A stretch of DNA of 64,000 bases. Source: Haliclystus octoradiatus. Taxonomy: Eukaryota > Cnidaria > Staurozoa > Stauromedusae > Haliclystidae. The notes under the pieces were generated by a model. It did not search any database and was not told the DNA's origin. It saw only the letters and a list, made by a program, of their open reading frames with translations. Positions 21,011 to 32,770 of the stretch are shown piece after piece; the first letter of the stretch is position 1; every line of letters starts with the position of its first letter. The stretch lies in the NCBI GenBank assembly GCA_916610825.1, contig OU744451.1, positions 4,615,345 through 4,679,344 of the forward strand. The letters run 5' to 3'. The position numbers and the translations under genes are program-made.

Positions 21011-22189
21011 CTACGTACATTGATTTACTTTCAGAGAATGACTTGAAACGTTTATACTCCCTCTTTTTATTAAAGGCGATTTTCGGAGTTCTTTAGGATA
21101 TCGTGACCGAGTTTGACCCGATACTTTAAACTTTGGAACAAATCTTTCCACACAATCGTCAAGAATGTCGCTGATATCTTTCCATGTATCTTCGACATCA
21201 TTTCCTAATGTTCTGATTATTGAAAACCAGTCAATAGTAGAAGGGAATAATTTCATACCACCATTCTTGTAGTTGTAATGGAAAGGTTGAAGACTACTTT
21301 TAGGGCGTGCTGATTCTGATGGTACATGAACACGGAAAGTAATAGAGTTTTGGTCACATGTGCTTGTGAACGGCAATATTATTTCAGAATCTAAATTCTT
21401 GAAGGAATATTTACAAGTAGTAAATCGAGAATGTTGCTGCCTCTTGTTTGTTGATTGATAAATTTCTTGTATCAATTCCTGAGTATGCAGTTGACAAAAC
21501 GTTTACTAGACTTTGTGGTGGGACCTATGCATGAAAGGGTCGTAGACCAATCAATGTTTTAAAAATTCAAATCACCAATGATAATGGATGGAAATTTTGA
21601 TGAATTATCACAAAAATTTAGAAATGAACATAATGATTCTGTATCTTTGTCGTTGTTTGCAGATGATGGGGGATTGAAGACACAAGAAAGTTAATAATGA
21701 CATTGTTCTAACAAAATATCAATAACAATACATTCAAGTTTTAACAATGGGAAGCTCAATTAAAGATACTTTTAACTGAGACTTAAAAAAAATTGCAACA
21801 CCACCACCATGAAATGAAAGTGGTCTATCATTTCGGATGAAGTCATAGTAAGTATTTTGTGTCAGTAGTTTGTCTGGGATAGTAGGATGAAGCCAAGTTT
21901 CTGATATTGCGATTACATCATATTCATTAGAAATTAATGTAGATTGTAGGATATCTACTTTGTTTATAATTGAATGTGCATTGAGGTAATAGATCTTTAG
22001 ATAGGGGGTAGTTGTACAAGAGCTTGTTGTGGGTTGGTAAGTAGCATCATTAGTTGGTTTAGCTGATATTCGACTCTTGCCAATCTGTCTTCGTGTGGAA
22101 ATGGGGTGGCCTCCCCTCATACAAAAAAGGCTCTCGTGGCTAAGATCGCATTGACCCATTAACAAACAACTTTCAGTAATCGATTGCAT
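21011..22189 (-). pseudogene. LINE endonuclease, frameshifted
   Basis: The upstream frame (21734-22189) holds the domain start: IYYLNAHSIINKVD (catalytic Asn) and VIAISETWLH (metal-ligand Glu), then GGGVAIFF. The middle (21480-21733) is out of frame, with traces of a GDFN-like block near 21565-21585. The frame at 21011-21475 holds a degenerate CDQNSI in place of SDHN-I, then the RYPKELRK linker. This is an APE-type endonuclease of CR1/L2/Jockey style. Confidence 0.75.
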
Positions 22190-22412
22190 GGAGACGTTGG
22201 GTGGCCATTGGCTTTGAATAGGTGAGCTCCTATGAACCGGTGTAATTTGTTCAGTCGATTGATAGTTTGAAGTTGTGATGCTCGTAATGGGGGATAGATC
22301 CGGATATCGTTTAACAGCGGAGGGTGTGGTTTAAATCCATTTTTTCTGCATCAGCCATGACACCGTGAAGAGAAAACATCGTAAAAGAGTTCTTTGAAGA
22401 CTTTTTGGTGAA

Positions 22413-23119
22413 TCATATCGTATCACGAAGATGAGGAAATGCACAATTTTGATGGAAGCATTCTTTTTCATTAAAAGAGATCAGACATATGCGTAAGTGC
22501 AACTTCTTACATATAAATTTTGGGTTAGGACAGCCGTCCTTAAATTTACAATGACGTAGATGACGGTAGCATATCTTTGGGTGGTAACTGCTGCAGTAGC
22601 CATCTTTCTTATCGCAAAAGCCATGAGGACATGTGCCATTTAAGAGATCTGAGCATATACCAGTATTAGCATTAGTAATGTTTTCAGACAGCAAAATATT
22701 ACCATTGCTGGCCTGATTTCTACTTTCTTTGTTATTTTCAATGAAAGACGCCTCTGCATTTACCACGCCTTCATTTTGACAACTGACATTAGAAACAATG
22801 ATAATTTTGAACCGGCCTTAGAAACTGCCGCTTTATTTGTATTCGTAAAACTTTGAATAATAATTGGTAAATCGCTTTTTGTTGTAACTTAAAAACGATT
22901 TTCTGAAGAAATATCAATCAATTTTCCAGACTTTAATATAACTAACTTAACAAGTAATTCTTTTTCGGGCCATCTTATGCTTATATCTCCGTTGTGATAT
23001 CTGTTGATACAAGAAATTACATTTTTAATTTCGTCTCCTGCTAGCTCAGTTACCTCATTCCACGCCAAAATATTGGAGAAATGCATTATAAACAAAACAA
23101 TAAATCGATATAAATGCAA
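22413..23119 (-). pseudogene. LINE ORF1 with CCCH zinc fingers, broken
   Basis: Residues in the 22413-22766 frame form clustered Cys/His motifs: CSDLLNGTCPHG, CYRHLRHCKFKDGCP, and a clear C-x8-C-x4-C-x3-H finger ending CAFPHL. The 22889-23119 frame (WPEKELLVKLVILKSGKL) fits as the N-terminal part, with a frameshift between. ORF1 proteins of CR1-group LINEs bind the element RNA; a CCCH type is less usual. The joining of the two frames is inference. Confidence 0.6.
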
Positions 23120-23809
23120 AAGAAATTGAGAATAAAACGTAGGATATAAACTAAATCATGAAAATATCAATATTTCGATCTAATTATATAATAACATAAT
23201 AATGCAGACAGAGCAATAAAAACACGTCTGGTCGCGTCTTTGTCCGATAACAATTTCTGTTTATATAATTTCCAAAAAAAGATTAGATGATAACCATCTT
23301 ATTTTTTTCACTTTGATATAAATATATATTTTTTTTGTTTTTTTACGTCTTCGATTTTCATTCTCAGAATTACTACGATGAAAATACACAGATCTTACTG
23401 TGTTTTGTATTTGCGAGAAAATAGAAATTCATTGAAGTGAAAAACTTTTGAATTAGCGCTTCAGTCTGGGAAATGAGAATTGTGAATCCCCGCCCTACAT
23501 ACTGCAATAGCGTAAATAGCAATACCGTAAATTTAAAAGTAGATTCCAGTAACATAAAATTCAACTAAGATTTTTATATCAACCTTCAGAAGAACTGCAA
23601 TGAGTGTTTCAAGATGTGCAAATGATTAAAATATTAGGGAAAATCTATCTACTTATTACATCACAACACTGCTATATATGTGTTGCGTTTAGTTTTCTGT
23701 CTATGTAACTGTAATATGTGATCTCTCTCTTTCCTTTTAATCGTTGTAGGGTCTTTTTATTGGATTTATCATTTATCCACAAACCGGGTAAGCTTGCAGC
23801 TTTTTTTCA

Positions 23810-23975
23810 CCGGGGTGGTTGGTTAAATTGGTTAGTATTTTGAAGCTTGTGTGCGTTTTATAGCCGGATGCCCTTCCTGACGCCCAGCTATAGTGCTCCG
23901 GACAGGGATTGAACCTGAGACCCTGCGGGCCATGGTCCAACGCCCTAGCCACTACACCAAGGCCGCAACCTAGGC
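23810..23975 (-). mobile_element. tRNA-derived SINE
   Basis: On the minus strand a 72-base tRNA-like head (23966 to 23895) shows a box A-like TGGTGTAGTGGCTAGGGCG and a box B-like GGTTCAATCCC, the internal RNA polymerase III promoter. It is followed by CTGGGCGTCAGGAAGGGCAT and then CCGGCTATAAAA, a conserved-looking tail that I recall from SINE/LINE ends in several animal groups. The acceptor stem pairs poorly, so this is not a working tRNA gene. It ends in an A/C-rich stretch near 23810. Confidence 0.75.
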
Positions 23976-24022
23976 TAAAACCGCTAGGCTAGGAAGCACC
24001 GCACCCGAGGGTCAAAACCCTA

Positions 24023-24279
24023 AGGCTACGTTTACACGACAAGTAGATTTACGAAACCAGCTAAATCAAAAAAACATATTGCACCGGAGCTGCAAAATCG
24101 AAGAGATACAAAAATCAAACTGCAGTGGAAATCCGACAAGAAATATTGGAGTTACGTTTTATTGAAGCAAAATTGATTAAACTAGCCTTGTGTAAACTGA
24201 TACCCTATCTGAACTTGCTGAAAGTGGACTTTGAAAGACTTTTGAAAACCCGGGTTTTTCTCTCGTGTAAACGTAGCCT
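24023..24279. mobile_element. MITE with 17-bp terminal inverted repeats
   Basis: It begins AGGCTACGTTTACACGA and ends with the exact reverse complement TCGTGTAAACGTAGCCT; 257 bp in total with no coding frame. The target duplication is unclear (TA before, AA after), so the superfamily is not assigned. It inserted with the SINE into dispersed repeat block 1. Confidence 0.8.
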
Positions 24280-25699
24280 AATCCATCACACACAATAACT
24301 ATGTAGTTGTATCTATGTCTGAACCCTACATATGCGATCAAATCTATCTTCCATAACATCATGAGATTCCACGTGACTGTGGAAGAATAACAAAGTCTAG
24401 ACTTGAAAAAAAATGAATAAAGTCGCTGTCAATAATGAATAATTATTGAAAATTTTTAGGGCTGTGTCGTTGTCTTAAGGGTTAGGTGAAACAGAATTTA
24501 ACTTGGAAAATTTCCTGCAGCTTCATGACACTGGGGTTAACAATCTTTATTGGGTAATTTTTCGTGGGATATGGCTATACTACTGGTAGTACTGTAGGTG
24601 CGGCGCATTTTTACGGATTTTGATTTTATTTTTTCATTGATAAAGTGGAAATCGGTATTGCAATTGTTTCTAAATTTTATTTCTTTATGCATTGCAATAC
24701 AATTACTGGCATGTTTCTGTTTGTTACGTTTAAAACTTTTCTGGGAATTACCACAATAACAATACAGAGCTTATTGTTCAAGTCACTATGGCTGAAAGTC
24801 AATAGAAAGTCAGCCAGGGGCTAAACTTGTCAGCTAGTGCTCCAGTCTAAGACAGGATTGTTGTTGCAAAAGGAAACAGTTTTCATATATTTTTTTCAAC
24901 TTAGATGTATTTATTTAAAAAATGAAGCCTATGTAGCCCATCGGTTGGTGATAAATCTATTGATATTCGTTTCAATAATATATTGCTTCTGAAGCGACAT
25001 TATGGATCCCCGCGTTACATGCTTGAGACACACAAATGGAATAGCGTAAATTTAAAAGTAGGTGCTTCTATAGTATACCCTAATTTTGACCAAACGCAAA
25101 TGTATGAATTTTCTTACCTTTCAGTCGTACTCTTATATTTTTCCAGAATTATAAAAAGTCTCCGAAAGTATGACTTCGTGCTAATGCTAACATTTCAAAA
25201 TTGTACTTTTATAATAAAACAACAATTAGTTCCTCCTAACACCGAGCGACATAATCTGATCCAATGACACTCACTATATGATATACAAAATTCACTTTAT
25301 TTTAATATTATTGAACTTGAACACAATGAATCGTATAGTCTCTCTGTGAGGGGTGTCTTTTACGCCCGCCTTTACGTGTGTTTTGAACAGTTACTTGGAG
25401 TTGTGTCTGAGAAACCGCTAAATAGATATTTTGAGAAACCGTAACTTTTAATATTAAGTCTTTTAATATTCTGAGAAACAGTATACATCAAATGTGCATC
25501 TAATGTCCCATATATTTTTAACTCAAGAAGATAGAAAACATGTACAATCAACATGTTGAATAGTAAATTGATGAAGATGCAGAATATTTTTAATAGCGAA
25601 TAAAATAATATCGCGATTTTGATTTTATGTGAAATTCTGTAGCGCTGCATGTCTGTGCAAATCGAGTTGGTTTAAATTCACATTTAGTCATGAAAGAAT

Positions 25700-28440
25700 A
25701 TCTTGTAGAAATGTTCACTCACGAACAACTTGCAGGTAAAATTAAGTATAGTTATAACCTATTTAGCGTAGGATCAAGCTTTTAGAAGGACACGTGTCAC
25801 TTTCTAAGATTTGAGAAGGACTGTGGTCACACCGAATACGTAGCTATTATGTGTCAATAGACTATTCACAAATGAACAGTTGTACCCCTTGACATTTATG
25901 TTTATCCGCTAACTACCAGATTCATCGCGCTTAAAGACGTTACGAGAAATTATTTTGACAAAGCGTTTCATTAGATTCTATATTGCTCCTGGAATCACAA
26001 ATTACATGTTTTCACGTAATTCGGGGGTTTATATGTTTGTTCATGGCTCAGCTTTGTTAGAAATGGTGTTGTGGTTGCCTATAGGAGCCTCAAAGATAAC
26101 GTCGCGTGAACAGCCCACTCTTAAGTCTGTTAGACAAACCACACGACTTATGAGTTTCTCGTCACAAGCGAGATCCAATCCCTTCTTTTTCTCAGCGACA
26201 TTCGGGTTAAAACACCTCTTTGAATGCGTTTTTCACCAAGAAATAATCACCAGATTGAAAAAAAAATGCACCATTGTTTTTTCAACTCGAAGTCTTCTAC
26301 ATATGTAAAGACAGTCTGGAGGTTTATTCCAAATTTAAAAAGTTTGTTCTAAGGTTTCCAATTAGCAGATCAATTTTGTTTTACAAGCAGAGTTATGGAA
26401 TTTTAGTTTCCATGCTGAGGTGAAAAATCTAACTTCTGTTGCAGAAGCATCTGCAGTTTCCTTTTCAGAAAAAAAGGAAATATTTCATCAACCCCCTCCG
26501 CAGTCTCCCACACACATATACACACATCTCCTTTGATGATATATTTTCTGGCGAGAGCCCTCCAAATGATACGTTATTTTGCAGTCAATTGGATTAGATA
26601 AGTGCAGAAAAATGGAAAAAGTATCGTCGATGTCACTGTTTTGTTGTGCTTGTCTCGTGTGCACTATGGTCAATAAGTATTGGATTTGATGCTTCATTAT
26701 TCGAATGCGTAAATGACCACAAGCAGATCCAACATAGATTGGTTGAAAAAATCCACATTCGAATTTATGAACAATACAGTGCTCTTAATTGAGTCATGAT
26801 TGAAGGTTTGATCTCTCGGTATTCAGATCCTTTAATAGTACATTTCTAGATATAATCGAATAAATATAGATAAACTCTTACAATCAAATAATTTTAGCAT
26901 GAGAATACTGAGAATGGAATGGCCTGCGTTATTTGTTATGAAAAATGCCCATCGCTTTAAACCTTATTCTATCACAAATATTCGCTCATATCTCAACCAA
27001 AGTTGCAAAGTTTTTTAGTTTTATGCAATTATTTGTCTTTTCCTATGAATCATTTCCCGCTTATTCATTTTCATTGATTTATTGTCTTAGTTAATTAAAT
27101 GGAATGAAGTGAAATTCTATTGCATGCCGCCATGATGGTGTTCCAGTTTTACTAAGCTCTAATGGTTTCCTTTTGTTTACCAAAGTCAAACGCAGTTGAA
27201 TTTGCTCTGATCTCTGATCTTGTCTGTGTGAATTTATAATAAGTTTAGTTTTAGTAGTGTTATACTTACGTTTAAATAAGTTGTCGTTGTTTTATGCCTA
27301 ATTGTTGCCGCTGTGGGACAAGGTGTCAACTTCTAAAACTCGTTTCTAAGTTGAACCTTCTGTCATCATTAATCAAGGTGAACTGATAGAAAGTCTTACA
27401 AATGAATGGAGAGAAAGTTCGATATCTGCAATTAGTAGAAAAGGTTTGACTGACAAGATTCTTGATAATGACCGTGTATATGCAATAAACATCATGAGAT
27501 AGTGAGTTTTAGTACAGTTATGCAAGCCCTTCATAGAAACAAATTTCGAAAATAATGATGACACGGGGGTTAACTCCAAGTGTCACATTGATGGGGGGTG
27601 CCACTTTGGGAAAATGTGAAGTGCCCGAAAAGTCCCAAAAATCCTATAAAAACTGCCCAAATTGTTTTAAAAACTTGAAAGACCTACCAAAAAAGTCCAA
27701 GCTCTATCAGGGAATGTTTCATTTTTATGGATAAAAATTCAAATCCAGTTTTCAGTTTTCAACCCAAAACGTTTAATATTCTAAAATTTCCTACCCAAAA
27801 AGAATGGCACGTCCCAGTATGGCAGCAGTATTGTAGTTTTCCCTCAGGGATGATGACAAGTTTCGATTTACACAGGTCTTCCAAACTATGATGTACTGAA
27901 GACTGTATTTGATTTTGTTTTCCCAATTGTTATCAGGCAGAATACCACATGTGGAAAACAATGTCACCTTGCTTTCAGGTTTCCTTTCAAGCCACTGTGA
28001 TCATAGAATGATTCGGAATGTTTATTGATCGCATTCAAATTTACTTGAACGTGCGGATATTTTCAAGTTATAACAATAATACAACAAAACCAAGAACAAT
28101 CACTAGACGATAGTGTAAAGGTCACTCAAAACAAAAAGAAGACTACTACTACTACGTGTAAAAAAACACTAAACCTTCGTGTTTAACGACTACAGGAACG
28201 CGAAAAAATCCAGTCTTCTTTCCGCTACTTTGCACTGATTATTTCTGTTCAATACTTTTCTTCTTATCCCCACTTTGAAAGTCACAGTTAATAAATAAGC
28301 ACAATTCCATAGCGTTAATAATAAGTGAAGTTATTAAAAAATAAGAACGAACTATGATTTATAAACTACACAGCTACCGTACAACGAGCAAACTGGATTT
28401 TGACTGAGAATTGAATAGTACCACACCATGATGGCCGCCA
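25700..28440. other. Intergenic DNA, no gene recognised
   Basis: Open frames at 25955-26308 and 27373-27579 show no family motifs. A short CA-rich stretch is at about 26510-26525. I see no RNA gene or repeat structure. Confidence 0.4.
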
Positions 28441-28449
28441 ATATCAGAT

Positions 28450-28830
28450 TGACGTACCGGATGTGACGTCAGTAAAAAAGCTCTATACATGCCAACGATT
28501 TACAATGAAAATTCATCAAATTAAAATATTATCATTCCTAGGTGTATTAACTAAGAACGGAAAAATCGCAACCGAAGTGTTTCACAAAAAGACTGATCAA
28601 TGCTTACTGCTACACTTCCAGAGTCACTTGAACAAAAATATAAAAAGCCTTGATGCAAACAATGCTGAATCGGGCCTATCGCTTATAATCGAAAGATGAA
28701 TAACTTCTATCAGAATGTAAAGGATTGAGTATGATATTTCTAATCATAAAATACCCTTTGTCAATGATCAACTTAGATATTTCCAAAATAAAACAGAGTG
28801 AGACTTAGGCTCTATAATCGGATTTCAAAT
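28450..28830 (+). pseudogene. Penelope-like element fragment, reverse transcriptase C-terminus
   Basis: The frame 28463-28699 reads ILSFLGVLTKNGKIATEVFHKK and DQCLLLHFQSHLNK. This corresponds to the post-motif-C region of Penelope-type RTs and matches 19188-19520. Traces continue out of frame to an NDQLRYFQNKTE block at about 28760-28800. It lacks the catalytic palm and the GIY-YIG domain. Confidence 0.7.
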
Positions 28831-29930
28831 TTCTATTTTGATGTTTAATTGCTACTTCATAATAATTTGATATTTAATATTCTGTTTCAGTATTATATAA
28901 TACTACTGAAGTGTACCCGCTCCACTGGGTGAAATTTAAACATAAAAAACAGAACAATTAATTGCTAGAAGTTGAAAAATAATGCACTTGTACTTCGAAT
29001 TGTGATTGATATAGTAGATTGACAATTAATTTACATGTTAACATGAACCATGAAAGTATCAGTGTTGGAACAAAAACTGATGTATTTATATAGAGATTAT
29101 ATTATTCTTCGTAAGATAACAAAATTAATAAGATAACATAGATAACATAAAAGTAGTTTTTTCGGCAAAATTTCCATTTAAAAATGGCTTTTAAAGTGTT
29201 CCATAAGCTTAGATTTAGCAACACCAATGATTGTGAGCCACACATGTCAAATTTTTAATGGTCTGATTTGAAGAAGTTTGACTAAGATTTGAAATTCTTT
29301 TCCGATGCATCAGTCAGGCCATGGCCATGCAGTCATGTTAAGGATTAAGTATGATATTTCTAATCATAAAATACCCTTTGTCAATGATCAACTTAGATAT
29401 TTCCAAAATAAAACAGAGTGAGACTTAGGCTCTATAATCGGATTTCAAATTTCTATTTTGATGTTTAATTGCTACTTCATAATAATTTGATATTTAATAT
29501 TCTGTTTCAGTATTATATAATACTACTGAAGTGTACCCGCTCCACTGGGTGAAATTTAAACATAAAAAACAGAACAATTAATTGCTAGAAGTTGAAAAAT
29601 AATGCACTTGTACTTCGAATTGTGATTGATATAGTAGATTGACAATTAATTTACATGTTAACATGAACCGTGAAAGTATCAGTGTTGGAACAATAACTGA
29701 TGTATTTATATAGAGATTATATTATTCTTCGTAAGATAACAAAATTAAGAAGATAACATAGATAACATAAAAGTAGTTTTTTCGGCAAAATTTCCATTTA
29801 AAAATGGCTTTTAAAGTGTTCCATAAGCTTAGATTTAGCAACACCAATGATTGTGAGCCACACATGTCAAATTTTTAATGGTCTGATTTGAAGAAGTTTG
29901 ACTAAGATTGCCATGCAGTCATTTATAGGC
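28721..29930. repeat. Tandem duplication, 620-bp unit
   Basis: AGGATT(G/A)AGTATGATATTTC begins at 28721 and again at 29341. The copies stay collinear and nearly identical to about 29909. The second copy lacks about 45 bases near its end (after GACTAAGATT) that the first has at about 29290-29330. Unit 1 starts inside the PLE fragment. Confidence 0.9.
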
Positions 29931-31018
29931 CACTTTAAACAAATTGAATATGACTACGCTCATTATATACTAATACCGCTGACGCTCATATATAAGACCT
30001 GATGAATTGCTGAAATATTTAACATATCCTTAAAATGCTTATGTTGGTTTATGAATAGCAATATAATTGCTGTTTTTCTCAGAATTGCATAAATAGCTGA
30101 ATAACATTGATAATTTAGGTAAATCGAATCGTTCTTCAAATATCTATTATGTAAAATAAGTCATTTTTATCTTACTGTATAGGAGCCCCACTATATACCC
30201 TGGCAATAACGCAAACACGCACTTAATTTGCGCAATTTCACGCATAACGCAGTAAAAATTTCAATTCTCACGTATTCAGCCAACAATCCTTGATGACGAT
30301 TCAATTTAGACCATTCGGATTTGAAACATTTTCGAGCTTCAGTGGCGAAATTATTACGGCCGAAAGAAATTTGTTTTACAGAAATTGAAAGGTTTTAATG
30401 ATCCCAAGTATGCAAAATAGGTTATTGTCCATGCAAATGGGTTCCAGGGGCGCACCTCCGGTAAATTTTTTAAAATGTGATGTCACAATTTGTGAAAAAC
30501 CCTTGCTATAACTCAAAAGTCCTCAAAAGCTTTTTAAATAGGTTTATATTTAGTATAACGCAGAAACTTTCATTCACTTAATAACGCGATTAAAATTGCC
30601 TTTTCACGAATTCACGCTCAAGATATTGGCAAATACCACGTCCCGAATAAATATGGTATAGTATTAGCGGATAAAGTACATACCGCACTGCACACGCATT
30701 TTTTATTATCATCATTTATTCTGGGCATTCTCATTGTTGAAAATTTTATACAGTGAGTAAATAAATGTTTGAGAATTGATTGGCAAAGTCAATACATTAA
30801 GAATGATTGAAAGAAAGTTAATAAACACCGCTGGAAGTGGTGTTTCATAACTTTTATGTAATGTCTCCAGTAAAATGTATAACAGTCTAGTACATCATTG
30901 CAGACATTGCAGTCTAGTACATCATTTTAGGGGTGAGACGATGATGAAATCTACAGATGTTCGATGCCGATTATTTTGCCGCCGATCAGTCATACGTAAT
31001 AGGCTGACATTAATAATA
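29931..31018. other. Intergenic DNA, nothing recognised
   Basis: AT-rich. A short direct repeat containing CAGTCTAGTACATCATT occurs twice near 30885-30930. No coding pattern is seen. Confidence 0.4.
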
Positions 31019-32270
31019 AGGGGTCGCGTGACGTGAAACCATTTAAAATGAGATGTGACCTAGATAACGCCTTTGAAGTTAAATAAGAGCAATGTTTTGC
31101 TCCATGTTAAATCTGATTTCATAATTACACCAATATTTCGAACTTCGTTTACCTCAGTTAATGGATGATCGGATAGTGAAAATTGTAATGATAGAATGTT
31201 TGTATTACCAAATAAAATAGAGCAGCATTTTGCAAATGAGATGCGAAATTCCAAACATCGGCCCATAAACAGAAAGTATCCTGCGTCGTAAAAGCGGTTG
31301 ATTTGATAAAAATGTACGAGAAGAGTAAAATTTGGCATCATCCGCAAAAATTTTCATAGAAGAGTTGGGTGATAGACAATCGACTATTTCATTGATGAAT
31401 AAAATATATAATAAAGGACCAATTACAGATCTTTGAGGAACTCCAGTTTTGACAGGTAACGAAGTAGACAAAGCATCCCCAACTGATACTTGCTGAGTAT
31501 ACGACCAAATAAAAAAGAAGACAGCCAATTCAACAACTCATTGCCAATACCAAATGATCTGAGCTTCAAAATAAGCTTTTCGCGTGAAACGGTATCGAAA
31601 GACTTACTGAAATTGATATACACGGCATCAATCAAAGTTTCGTATTTAGTTAACCTTGTAGCTGTATATATATATATATATATCTATATATATATATCTA
31701 TGTATTATTGTAATCAATTATTTTATGTTTATTCTCTAGTTTATTACGTAAATCAGTCCTGTGAAAAAAAGTTATTGTAAAACTTATCAGGTTCTGAATA
31801 AATGATGATGATGATGATGATCTTTTGACGACAATTGAGTGCATTGCAGCAGTTATTTAAAGACATAACAAGTTGCGTACGAGTTAGTCGATAGGAAAGA
31901 AATCCAAATCGATCTTTGACAATTAAATCATTGTCACGTAAATAAGTAATCATATCTTGATAAATAATCTTTTCCATCACTTTACAAACAATACATGTAA
32001 GCGATTTTGGTCTGTATTTCTTCTTACATGAGGCTTTACCTTTCTTAAAATGGGATTGATGATTGTACTTTTCCATATTGCAGGAATATTTCCAGTTTTC
32101 ATAGATAGATCGAATAGTAAGATTAAAGGAAAGGCAATTTCTGTAGATATTGATTTCAATAATAACGAAGGAAATGAGTCAGGAGATCTAGATGTCTTTG
32201 AAGGCAGGCGTTCTAAAGCATTAACTACTTTGAAAATAAGAAAACTCAATAAAATCTAAGGAGATATCAT
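31019..32270 (-). pseudogene. CR1/Jockey-like LINE fragment, reverse transcriptase
   Basis: Second copy of the RT found at 19.7-20.7 kb, same strand. Frames at 31060-31347, 31205-31528, 31423-31635 and 31753-32249 together give a PSKTSRSPDSFPS block, the KRLTCIVCKVMEK-type region, KSFDTVSREKL (motif A Asp retained), GVPQRSVIGPLLYILFINE (motif B) and IFADDAKFYS (motif C). Several frameshifts make it inactive. It is interrupted at about 31632-31818 by a separate small insertion. Confidence 0.8.
31632..31818 (+). mobile_element. Short nested insertion with (GAT)n tail
   Basis: Compared with the copy at 20.29 kb, where CATCAGTCTTTTGACG is continuous, this copy contains about 187 extra bases. They hold an (AT)n/TATC stretch and end GGTTCTGAATAAA followed by (TGA)n. 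The AATAAA-plus-trinucleotide tail is typical of a 5'-truncated LINE or SINE end. The empty site in the paralogous copy defines the insertion. Confidence 0.7.
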
Positions 32271-32319
32271 CCTGTATCTTTTATCAATAGGGGGGGATGA
32301 TTCCATTATCTTCAGCTAG

Positions 32320-32770
32320 AATCATCGACGTTAAGTCTAGTAAAGCTGATCTAATGATGCTATTCAAAATCATCCATCACCTCATAGGTCTAAATATGGA
32401 TAAATTAACATTTAAATCTGACCTGTAAAAGATCTAAAAGTACACTTTAAGTGTGCATCATCTGAAAATAAAAGCATTTAAAATGCCACCACTTTCGACT
32501 TCCAAGCATGTATTCTGTCACCGTGCAATACCATGGTGAATGCCTTGTCAAGAGATTTTTGTACAAGCTTAGCATTTTCAAAACAAATTTACATAATGTT
32601 GATTTATCACGTTTTTGCAAAATGTATATATATATATAATATAAGTAATCTGTAGTTAACTTAAATTTGTATAGGTTGTTATAATGTTTCTTTCAGGCAT
32701 TTTATGTAAGAGGATTATTAAGTTGTTTCAGACTTCATTTTTATTGTGAAAAATAAATATGATAATATAC
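32320..32770 (+). pseudogene. LINE C-terminal fragment and 3' UTR
   Basis: A decayed reading gives DLMMLFKIIHHLIGLN, CHRAIPWWNALSRDF and FSKQIYIMLIYHVF. This is the usual C-terminal pattern of Jockey/CR1-group LINEs (a .R.I..WN.LP-like block followed by a final helix). It is followed by AT-rich 3' UTR with a TATATATA tract and AATAAATATGA near 32753. It is truncated and not in a single frame. Confidence 0.55.

Larger units (their letters stand above)
19537..23120 (-). mobile_element. Degraded CR1/Jockey-like LINE with ORF1 and ORF2 remnants
   Basis: In minus-strand order: an ORF1 remnant with CCCH zinc fingers (22413-23119), an endonuclease start (21734-22189), endonuclease end and linker (21011-21475), and reverse transcriptase (19537-20700). 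The RT carries motif B GAPQGSVIGPLLFILFINE and motif C LFADDAKFYS. A C-terminal block TPAWSPLRLMDIKLIEKVK lies near 19560-19640. Frameshifts separate the parts, so it is inactive. Its 3' end is cut off beside the PLE fragment at 19.5 kb. A second, shorter copy lies at 31.0-32.3 kb. Confidence 0.8.
23270..25690. repeat. Dispersed non-coding repeat, block 1
   Basis: This shares long stretches with 33955-37350 and 46430-48150. The clearest are the TGACACTCACTA.ATGATATACA segment (25266 here, about 36050 in block 2), the CACAACACTGCTATATA segment, and the final TTTATGTGA..AT / TTCACATTT segment. The block is interrupted at about 23683-24330 by DNA absent from block 2, which holds a SINE and a MITE. 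No coding capacity is seen. It is either an unclassified element or an old segmental duplication. Confidence 0.6.

Noticed and set aside
22889-23119. Independent small secreted protein (hydrophobic start)
   Set aside because: Position, strand and WPEKELLVKL-type sequence fit the N-terminal part of the neighbouring LINE ORF1 better.
23895-23966. Possible tRNA gene on the minus strand
   Set aside because: Boxes A and B are present but the acceptor stem pairs poorly and the sequence continues into a SINE body.
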